Source: Alphaproteobacteria bacterium (GTDB taxonomy: Bacteria; Pseudomonadota; Alphaproteobacteria; JAVJRE01). Taken from it: 64,000 nt of DNA. The stretch is from assembly GCA_040218575.1 (NCBI GenBank), contig JAVJRE010000001.1, positions 62,001 through 126,000 of the forward strand, given 5' to 3'. This document shows positions 57,877-64,000 of this stretch, in pieces (within the stretch, counting starts at the first letter, position 1; each line of letters begins with the position of its first letter). The notes beneath the pieces are model-generated. The model searched no databases and was not told the DNA's origin. It saw only the letters and a program-made list of their open reading frames with translations. The translations under genes and the position numbers were made by a program.

Positions 57877-57990
57877 AGAGCAGGCCCAAGCCTTTGCGCC
57901 CCTGGCGCCCTGCATCTTAACGAATTGGCAAGTCTGTGGCCGCAAGCTCGGTGTATGGCCTTTTGCAACTACACCGTGTAATATTCCGCC

Positions 57991-58548
57991 ATGCCTCCCT
58001 ATCGCCTTGTCGGCCGGCCCCCCCGCGCCGCCACCTGGTCCGCGCCCTTCGGGGTGTTGCGCCGGGCGGCGGCGACCCGGATCCTTCCTGGCGCCTTCCT
58101 CGCTTCTCTTATAGCCGTCGCGATGGCGGTGCCGGCCATGGCCGGCAGCACGACGCTGCCGGACTCCGTCGCCGGGCCGGTAGCGGCGGAAGTGGTGCGC
58201 GTGGTGGATGGCGACACGGTGGCAGTGCGCGCTCGCGTCTGGGTCGGCCTGACCGCCGACTCGCTGGTGCGCCTCGACGGCGTGGACACGCCGGAGCTGC
58301 GCGGCAAGTGCGACCAGGAGCGGGCGCTGGCCGAACAGGCGCGGGACTTCCTGACGGCATTGATCGGTGACGGACAGGTCCTGCTGCACGGTGTGGCCAG
58401 TGGCAAGTTCGCCGGCCGGGTGGTGGCCCGGATGGAGACGGCGAACGGCGATGCCGGCACGGCCCTTATGGCCGCCGGCCTGGCGCGGGCCTATGACGGC
58501 GGCGCGCGCGGCGGCTGGTGTGACAGCCTGGTGTCGGCCGCGCCCTAG
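57991..58548 (+). CDS. Secreted thermonuclease (SNase)-family protein
   Basis: A 185-residue protein with an Arg-rich N-terminus and a hydrophobic signal segment (ILPGAFLASLIAVAMAVPAM, likely cleavage at AMAGS). A staphylococcal nuclease-like OB fold follows. Catalytic positions are visible: Asp of VVDGDTVAV, Arg/Asp/Glu of LVRLDGVDTPELRG and Arg in KFAGRVVARM. It is presumably a periplasmic or anchored nuclease. It converges with a NUDIX gene. Confidence 0.87.
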   Translation: MPPYRLVGRPPRAATWSAPFGVLRRAAATRILPGAFLASLIAVAMAVPAMAGSTTLPDSVAGPVAAEVVRVVDGDTVAVRARVWVGLTADSLVRLDGVDTPELRGKCDQERALAEQARDFLTALIGDGQVLLHGVASGKFAGRVVARMETANGDAGTALMAAGLARAYDGGARGGWCDSLVSAAP

Positions 58549-58557
58549 AGCCCTGCG

Positions 58558-59103
58558 CTAGGGGTCCAGTTTCAGATAGTCCGCTGGCGTACGACGGACG
58601 AAAGAGTCCCATACCTCCGTCAGTACGCGCCGCTGCTGGTTGAAGGAGACGGTGGCAAGCGCCTGCTCCAGATCAAGCCAGCGATGGTCATCATGCTCAT
58701 AGTTGAGGCGCACCACCGCGTCGTCATGGACGCGGGCGACGAACACCGGTGCGATCTGAAGGCGCGGCGTGGCCAACTCATAGAACGTCTCCAGCGTATC
58801 GCCATTCCAGAACGACAGCGGGGTGAGGCCGGTTTCCTCACTGAGCTCTCGTCGTGCCGCCGCTTCGGCGCTTTCACCGGCCTCCAGCCGGCCGGCCGCA
58901 TAGGTCCACGCCCCTTTCAGGAAGGGGCCGGTGCGGTGGAGCAGCAGGGTGCGCGTGGCCGCGCCGCTGCCGCGCAACACTACACAGACGGCGATGGTCG
59001 AGACGATCGGGGTGGCAGGGAAGGCATCCGGCGGCGGCGTGGGATCATGTCCGCCTCCGCGTTCGCCCCCGCGCTCGGCACCGCCATTCGCGCGGCCCGG
59101 CAT
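58558..59103 (-). CDS. NUDIX hydrolase
   Basis: A 181-residue protein with a clear NUDIX box (GRLEAGESAEAAARRELSEE, continuing TGL) after a Gly/Ala-rich N-terminus. The rest (TIAVCVVLRG, LLLHRTGPFLKGAWTYAAG) resembles dinucleoside or NTP-type hydrolases; the substrate cannot be read. The ATG at 59103 lies 5 bp after the acs stop, so it is probably cotranscribed with acs. A longer open frame upstream overlaps acs and is not natural protein. Confidence 0.85.
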   Translation of the reverse strand: MPGRANGGAERGGERGGGHDPTPPPDAFPATPIVSTIAVCVVLRGSGAATRTLLLHRTGPFLKGAWTYAAGRLEAGESAEAAARRELSEETGLTPLSFWNGDTLETFYELATPRLQIAPVFVARVHDDAVVRLNYEHDDHRWLDLEQALATVSFNQQRRVLTEVWDSFVRRTPADYLKLDP

Positions 59104-59108
59104 GCGGA

Positions 59109-61061
59109 TCAGTCCGGCCGGTTCATGCGGTTGGCCACCAGATCGTCCACCACCTGCGGCTCGGCCAGGGTGGAGGTGTCGCCGAGGCTGCCATAGTCGT
59201 TCTCGGCGATCTTGCGCAGGATGCGGCGCATGATCTTGCCGGACCGGGTCTTGGGCAGGGCCGGCGCAAACTGGATCAGGTCCGGCGTGGCGATGGGGCC
59301 GATCTCTTCGCGCACATGGCGCACCAGCTCCTTGCGGATGGTCTCGCTCGGCTCGGTGTCGCGGTTGAGCGTGACATAAGCGTAGATGCCGGTGCCCTTG
59401 ATGTCGTGAGGGTAGCCGACGACAGCGGATTCCGCCACGTGGGCATGCTCGTTGAGCGCCGTCTCGATCTCCGCCGTGCCGAGACGATGGCCGGAGACGT
59501 TGAGCACGTCGTCGACGCGGCCGGTGATGCGGTAGTAGCCGTCGCCATCGCGCAGGCAGCCATCGCCGGAGAAGTAGGTGCCGGGATAGGTGGAGAAGTA
59601 GGTTTCGACGAAGCGCTTGTGGTCGCCATAGATGGTGCGCATCTGGCCGGGCCAGGAATCGGCGAAGCACAGCACGCCGGAGCCTTCACCGGCGATGGGC
59701 TTGCCGTCGCCATCCATAAGGACCGGCTGAACGCCGAAGAAAGGCCAGGCGGCGAAGCCGGGCTTCAGGGGTGTGGCGCCGGGCAGGGGGGTGATGAGGT
59801 GGCCGCCGGTCTCTGTCTGCCACCAGGTATCCATGATCGGGCAGCGCCCCTCGCCCACAACGTGGTGATACCACAGCCAGGCCGGCGCATTGATCGGCTC
59901 GCCGACGCTGCCGAGGATACGCAGGGACTTGCGGCTGGTGGACTTGACCGGTCCGTCGCCCTCTCGCAGCAGGGCGCGCAGCACGGTCGGCGCGGTGTAG
60001 TAGATGGCCACCTTGTGACGGTCCACCACCTGCCAGTGGCGCGAGGCGTCGGGCCAGTTGGGCACGCCTTCGAACATGACAGTGGTGGCGCCATTGGCCA
60101 GCGGACCATAGACGATATAGGAGTGGCCGGTGACCCAGCCCACATCGGCGGCGCACCAATAGACCTCACCCGGTTTGTAGTCGAAGACGATCTGGTGGGT
60201 CATGGCGGCAAAGACCAGATAGCCGCCGGTGGTGTGCAGTACGCCTTTGGGTTTGCCGGTGGAGCCGGAGGTGTAGAGGATGAAGAGCGGGTCTTCCGCA
60301 TCCATCGCCTCCGGCGGGCAGTCGTCCGACGCCGCGGCCATGGCCTCGTGATACCAGATGTCGCGGCCGGCGACCCAGCCGGTGGCGCCGCCGGTACAGC
60401 GCACCACCAGTACGCCGCTGACGTCGGGACAGGAGTCCAGGGCCTTGTCGGTATTGGCCTTCAGCGGCACGGTGCGGCCACCGCGCCGGCCTTCGTCGGC
60501 GGTGATGACGAAGCGCGAATCGCAGTCGCGGATGCGGCCGGCCAGGCTGTCGGCGGAAAAGCCGCCGAAGACCACCGAATGGACCGCGCCGATGCGGGCG
60601 CAGGCCAGCATGGCGAAGGCGGTTTCGGGAATCATCGGCATGTAGATGGTGACGCGGTCGCCCTTGGCGACGCCCTGGGCCTTCAGCACATTGGCCAGCT
60701 TCGACACTTCGGTATGGGCCTGGGCATAGGTGATGTGGCGCGCCGCGCCCTTGGGGTCGTCCGGCTCCCAGATGATGGCGGTGGCGTCGCCGCGCGCCGC
60801 CAGATGACGGTCGAGGCAGTTGGCCGAGGCGTTGAGCTGACCGTCCTCGTACCAGCGGATATGCACGTCGCCGGAGAAGCTGGTGTCCTTGACCCGGGTG
60901 TAGGGCCGCATCCAGTCGAGACGCTGTCCCTCGCGGCGCCAGAAGCCTTCGGGATCCTCCACCGATTCCTTGTAGAGCCGGTGATAGGCCGCCTCGTCCA
61001 CATGGGCGCCTGCGGCGATCGCCGGCGGCACGGGGAAGATGTCGGGATGGGCGTCGGTCAT
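59109..61061 (-). CDS. acs: Acetyl-CoA synthetase (AMP-forming)
   Basis: A 650-residue acetate-CoA ligase, the normal family length. Motifs: [20 protein letters not shown] (ATP/P-loop), [15 protein letters not shown] and [20 protein letters not shown] (hinge and ADP contacts). The catalytic, acetylation-regulated Lys is in [17 protein letters not shown]. It activates acetate for central metabolism. The ATG at 61061 ([11 protein letters not shown]) fits family N-termini better than 61124. Confidence 0.97.
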   Translation of the reverse strand: MTDAHPDIFPVPPAIAAGAHVDEAAYHRLYKESVEDPEGFWRREGQRLDWMRPYTRVKDTSFSGDVHIRWYEDGQLNASANCLDRHLAARGDATAIIWEPDDPKGAARHITYAQAHTEVSKLANVLKAQGVAKGDRVTIYMPMIPETAFAMLACARIGAVHSVVFGGFSADSLAGRIRDCDSRFVITADEGRRGGRTVPLKANTDKALDSCPDVSGVLVVRCTGGATGWVAGRDIWYHEAMAAASDDCPPEAMDAEDPLFILYTSGSTGKPKGVLHTTGGYLVFAAMTHQIVFDYKPGEVYWCAADVGWVTGHSYIVYGPLANGATTVMFEGVPNWPDASRHWQVVDRHKVAIYYTAPTVLRALLREGDGPVKSTSRKSLRILGSVGEPINAPAWLWYHHVVGEGRCPIMDTWWQTETGGHLITPLPGATPLKPGFAAWPFFGVQPVLMDGDGKPIAGEGSGVLCFADSWPGQMRTIYGDHKRFVETYFSTYPGTYFSGDGCLRDGDGYYRITGRVDDVLNVSGHRLGTAEIETALNEHAHVAESAVVGYPHDIKGTGIYAYVTLNRDTEPSETIRKELVRHVREEIGPIATPDLIQFAPALPKTRSGKIMRRILRKIAENDYGSLGDTSTLAEPQVVDDLVANRMNRPD

Positions 61062-61200
61062 GGCGCGGCTCTTGATGGGGCGGGATCGGGGATCGCCATG
61101 ATTGTGCATCGCGCCATCGGACACAAGGAAGGGCGGGGTGGCCGCGCCCCGGCCGGGGGCCTAGCATGGCGGCAGCGGAGCGAAGCGCAGGCGAGGAACC

Positions 61201-61947
61201 ATGCTTTTACAGATGTGCACCTGGCCGGAGGTGGAAACCTATCTCAAGACCAACAACGGCATCATCATGCCCATCGGCTCGACCGAGCAGCACGGCCCCA
61301 TCGGCCATATGGGCACCGATGCGCTGTGCGCGGAGGTGGTGGCCAGGGGCGTTGGCGAGGCGGCCGGGGTCATGGTGGCGCCGACCATCCATGTGGGCAT
61401 GGCCAATCACCACATGGCCTTTCCCGGCTCCATGACCCTGATGCCGTCGACCCTGATCCAGGTAATGAAGGAGTATGTGCTGGGCCTGACCCGCCACGGC
61501 TTTCGCCGTTTTATGTTTCTCAACGGTCATGGCGGCAATATTTCCACCATCAATGCCGCCTTTCCCGAAATCCTGGCTACCGCCCACCGGGACAGCTGGG
61601 TCAAGCCCGGCGAGCTGCGCCTCAGTCTGCAGAACTGGTTCAACGGGGCCCAGGTGAAAGCGCTGCGCGACAAGCTGTATGGCGACAAGGAGGGCATGCA
61701 TGCCACGCCGTCGGAGATCGCCCTGATGCAGCACGCCTTTCCCGAGCACATCAAGAGCGGCGACCTGGCGGATATTCCGCCGGTGACCCGCGCGCCCATG
61801 GAGCCGGAGGCGTTCCGCGCCACCTTCCCCGATGGCCGCATGGGCAGTCATTCGGGCATGGCCAATCCACAGGACGGCAAGGACCTGTTCGATCTGGCGG
61901 TGCAGGACATGACCCGGCTGTGGCAGGGCTTCGTGCAGGAGCCCTAG
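61201..61947 (+). CDS. Creatininase-family amidohydrolase
   Basis: A 248-residue creatininase-fold metal hydrolase. Metal ligands are recognisable: Glu/His in MPIGSTEQHGPIGHMGTDAL, the FLNGHGGNISTINAAFPEIL block, and the later Glu in HATPSEIALM. Family members cleave cyclic or linear amides (creatinine, formamides such as FAPy in riboflavin or deazaflavin pathways, mycofactocin peptide). The substrate is not evident. GAGGAACC precedes the ATG. Confidence 0.88.
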   Translation: MLLQMCTWPEVETYLKTNNGIIMPIGSTEQHGPIGHMGTDALCAEVVARGVGEAAGVMVAPTIHVGMANHHMAFPGSMTLMPSTLIQVMKEYVLGLTRHGFRRFMFLNGHGGNISTINAAFPEILATAHRDSWVKPGELRLSLQNWFNGAQVKALRDKLYGDKEGMHATPSEIALMQHAFPEHIKSGDLADIPPVTRAPMEPEAFRATFPDGRMGSHSGMANPQDGKDLFDLAVQDMTRLWQGFVQEP

Positions 61948-61998
61948 GCCGCAGCAAACACAAGCGCCGGACGACCGGGCGCAGACGGACGAGGCGGC

Positions 61999-63117
61999 TC
62001 AGGCGGTGTTGCCGCCGCCGGGGATCGTCTGGCGGGGTGGCCGCGGGCTGGCCGCCGAGTGGTCCAGCGGCCAGCGCGGTCTGGGCGCCGCGTCCAGCCC
62101 ATCACAGAGGCCCATGGCCAGACGCTCGCCGCCGGCCCACGCCACCATGGCCGCGTTGTCGGTGCACAGCGCCGGCGGCAGACGCAGCATGGTCATGCCG
62201 CCGGTTTCGGCCACCTGGCCCAGAGCCGCGGCCAGCGCACTGTTGGCGGCGACGCCGCCGGCCGCCACCAGCGGGCGGCCCGGGCCATGACGTTCGCGGA
62301 ACAGCGCCACCGCATGACCCGCCCGCGCCGCCAGATGGCCGACGATGGCCGCCTGCATGGCGGCGGCCAGGTCAGCCACACTCGCCGCCGACAGCGGGTC
62401 CAGCCCCTCCACCGTCTGGCGCAGGGCCGTCTTGAGGCCGGAGAAGGAGAGGTCGGCGCCGGGCCGGCCGGCCAGTGGCCGCGGCAGGGGAAAGCGGGTG
62501 GCGTTGCCGCGCCGCGCCGCCTGTTCGATGGCCGGGCCACCGGGCCAGCCGAGATTCAGCAGGGCGGCGGCCTTGTCGAAGGCCTCGCCGGCGGCATCGT
62601 CCAGGGTGGTGCCGAGCTGATGGTGGCGGCCGACGCCCTCTACCGCCAGGAACTGGGTGTGGCCGCCGGAAACCAGCAGCAGCAGGTAGGGAAAGGCCAC
62701 ATCGTCGGTGAGGCGCGCGGTCAGCCCGTGCGCTTCCAGATGATTGACCGCGGCGAAGGGCAGGTCGTGGGCCAGCGCCACCGCCTTGCCGGTCATCAGG
62801 CCAACGATCAGGCCGCCGACCAGACCGGGTCCGGCGGTGGCCGCCACACCGGCCAGATCGGTGAAGGTGGCGCCGGCCTCGGCCATGGCCTCAGCCACCA
62901 GCCGGTCGGTGTGGTCGAGATGGGCGCGGGCGGCGATCTCCGGCACGATGCCGCCGTGCGGGCGGTGGGCCGCGTGCTGCGACAGGATGCGACTGGCCAG
63001 GATGCGCTCGCCCGGCGGTGCCGCCATGTCGACGATGGCCGCGGCGGTCTCGTCGCAACTGGTCTCTATGCCGAGGATGAGGTGGCGACCGGCAGCGGAC
63101 TGGGATTGGGCGATCAT
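61999..63117 (-). CDS. tsaD: tRNA threonylcarbamoyladenosine biosynthesis protein TsaD
   Basis: A 372-residue ASKHA-fold enzyme that completes t6A37 synthesis in tRNAs reading ANN codons. Features: LILGIETSCDETAAAIVDM, the metal-binding HLEAH in AVNHLEAHGL, LLLVSGGHTQFL, and DDAAGEAFDKAAALL. ATG 63117 (MIAQSQSA) is the family-like start. In many alphaproteobacteria tsaD is divergent from hemC, and that is nearly so here, with a TfoX-like gene between. Confidence 0.97.
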   Translation of the reverse strand: MIAQSQSAAGRHLILGIETSCDETAAAIVDMAAPPGERILASRILSQHAAHRPHGGIVPEIAARAHLDHTDRLVAEAMAEAGATFTDLAGVAATAGPGLVGGLIVGLMTGKAVALAHDLPFAAVNHLEAHGLTARLTDDVAFPYLLLLVSGGHTQFLAVEGVGRHHQLGTTLDDAAGEAFDKAAALLNLGWPGGPAIEQAARRGNATRFPLPRPLAGRPGADLSFSGLKTALRQTVEGLDPLSAASVADLAAAMQAAIVGHLAARAGHAVALFRERHGPGRPLVAAGGVAANSALAAALGQVAETGGMTMLRLPPALCTDNAAMVAWAGGERLAMGLCDGLDAAPRPRWPLDHSAASPRPPRQTIPGGGNTA

Positions 63118-63157
63118 GGGGCCGACATAGCGTCCGGCCGCGCAAAAGGCCAGATGT

Positions 63158-63589
63158 TCAGGCGTGCGGGCGGATCTTTGCCGTGGTCTTACCCTTCGTC
63201 CGCGGCCGCGCTTTCGTGCGGGCGGCGCGGCGGCTGGCGGCATCGGCCAGCTTTACCCAGCGGGCGAAGACCTCGGTATCGTCCAGGGCCTCTTCCGGCA
63301 GGCGGCGGTAGGACATGACGCTGGCCACGCCATCGGCCTTGGCATAGCGGAAGGGTTCCGCGCCGGCGGCCTCCCACTGGGGCGCGGTCTGGTCGTCGCA
63401 TTTGAACCACAGCTCGCCATCGGCCTCGAGCGCCACCATGCGACGGTCCGGCCCGTCGCCGGTGAAGACGCCGGTGCCGCCGAACATGCGGCGCAGGGAG
63501 ATGGCCAGATGCGGCCGGAACAGATCCTCGATCCACAGGCTGGCATCGTCGTTGCGGGAAACGGCGGGCAGGGTCGGGCGGCGGGTCAT
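63158..63589 (-). CDS. TfoX N-terminal-domain protein
   Basis: A 143-residue protein with a TfoX-N domain (ISLRRMFGGTGVFTGDG, then ELWFKCDDQTAPQWEAAGAE) and a Lys/Arg-rich tail (ARTKARPRTKGKTTAK). Stand-alone TfoX-N proteins are widespread and not proven to act in competence. It sits between tsaD and hemC on the tsaD strand, 40 bp upstream of tsaD. Confidence 0.88.
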   Translation of the reverse strand: MTRRPTLPAVSRNDDASLWIEDLFRPHLAISLRRMFGGTGVFTGDGPDRRMVALEADGELWFKCDDQTAPQWEAAGAEPFRYAKADGVASVMSYRRLPEEALDDTEVFARWVKLADAASRRAARTKARPRTKGKTTAKIRPHA

Positions 63590-63683
63590 GAGTGGTAAGG
63601 TGCCGCCGGAGCGTCTGGCGGCGCAAGCGGCAAATCGGCTAAGACGCGGACTCCGCCCGACAGCGCAACTTTCGGGACGCCCC

Positions 63684-64000
63684 ATGGCCCCTCTTCGACT
63701 CGGCACCCGTGGCAGCCGCCTGGCGCTTTGGCAGGCGGATGCGGTGCGCCAGGCGCTTGGTGGGGCCGACGCCACGCTGGCCGCAGAGGACGCGGTGGAG
63801 ATTGTGCCCCTGCAGGTGGCCGGCGACGTCGACAAGGTGCGGCCGCTGGCCGACTATGGCGGCAAGGGATTGTTCACCCGCGAGCTGGATCAGGCGCTGG
63901 CCGACCGCCGCATCGATCTGGCGGTGCATTCATTGAAGGACGTGCCGACCCTGTTCGGCTCCGACGTGACGCTGGCCGGTGTGCTGGAGGGCGAGGATCC
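63684..64000 (+). CDS. hemC: Hydroxymethylbilane synthase (porphobilinogen deaminase), partial
   Basis: The first 105 residues are present; the gene runs off the right edge. LRLGTRGSRLALWQADAVRQ is the family start, and GGKGLFTRELDQALADRRID followed by LAVHSLKDVP is diagnostic, carrying the conserved Lys, Arg and Asp residues that contact the growing tetrapyrrole. The dipyrromethane Cys lies beyond the window. It makes hydroxymethylbilane for haem synthesis. Confidence 0.96.
   Translation, partial: MAPLRLGTRGSRLALWQADAVRQALGGADATLAAEDAVEIVPLQVAGDVDKVRPLADYGGKGLFTRELDQALADRRIDLAVHSLKDVPTLFGSDVTLAGVLEGED

Noticed and set aside
58854-62435. 1193-codon plus-strand open frame spanning acs, the creatininase-like gene and tsaD
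   Set aside because: It crosses three recognisable genes in other frames and has no domain; its length reflects the scarcity of stops in GC-rich DNA.

Overview
The window is high-GC, densely packed DNA from an alphaproteobacterium, probably a Rhodospirillales-like lineage. This rests on gene content: a very large NAD-dependent glutamate dehydrogenase, a DUF1674 (SdhAF4) protein, the minus-strand YbbN-like / Lon-N / Trm112 / DUF971 set, the rsmB-rpe-heparinase-purH neighbourhood, a divergent tsaD/hemC pair, an aminotransferase next to ftsK, and a PleC/DivJ-like kinase with a CtrA-like upstream site. No rRNA, CRISPR array, insertion sequence or prophage was found. One tRNA (Gly-GCC) is present.

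Region 1 (1-12.6 kb) is the unusual part, an apparent catabolic locus. A pyrrolysine-free MttB-family methyltransferase (minus strand, running off the left edge) is divergent from a plus-strand series: a rhamnonate-dehydratase-like enolase-superfamily enzyme, a putative Fe(II)/2-oxoglutarate oxygenase, two tandem M24 proteins resembling the DMSP lyase DddP, two more oxygenase paralogues and a LysE-type exporter. A histidine/phenylalanine ammonia-lyase (HAL) superfamily protein lacking the Ala-Ser-Gly cofactor triad converges on these genes. It is divergent from a MetR-like LysR regulator, with LysR-type half-sites between them.

Region 2 (12.6-22.6 kb) is mostly housekeeping: a DUF2652/SRPBCC protein, a P-loop kinase-like protein, FtsK, a DapC-like aminotransferase, a methyltransferase, a UbiH-type hydroxylase, a NUDIX protein, a HAD phosphatase and an acetyltransferase.

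Region 3 (22.6-26.8 kb) looks like a satellite of Region 1. A homocysteine S-methyltransferase-like protein with an altered zinc motif is divergent from two more HAL-like proteins that also lack the cofactor triad. My working inference is that Regions 1 and 3 degrade one or more methylated onium compounds (betaine- or sulfonium-like, possibly aromatic). Lyases would expel the onium leaving group, and MttB-like and homocysteine methyltransferases would take up methyl groups. The substrate is unknown.

Region 4 (27-39.4 kb) carries the YbbN-like to DUF971 set, a YbaK-like deacylase, an SMP-30 protein, a PhyH-family dioxygenase, the sensor kinase, a CHRD protein, an SRAP protein, a frameshifted secreted protein, tRNA-Gly, a dehydrogenase and MsrB.

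Region 5 (39.5-64 kb) carries the large glutamate dehydrogenase preceded by a strong hairpin and 15-bp-phased repeats, an Atg22-like transporter, purH, polysaccharide genes, heparinase, rpe, rsmB, DUF1674, a nuclease, a NUDIX protein, acs, a creatininase-like protein, tsaD, a TfoX-N protein and the start of hemC. Many convergent pairs end within a few bases of each other, and no gene-free stretch exceeds 300 bp.
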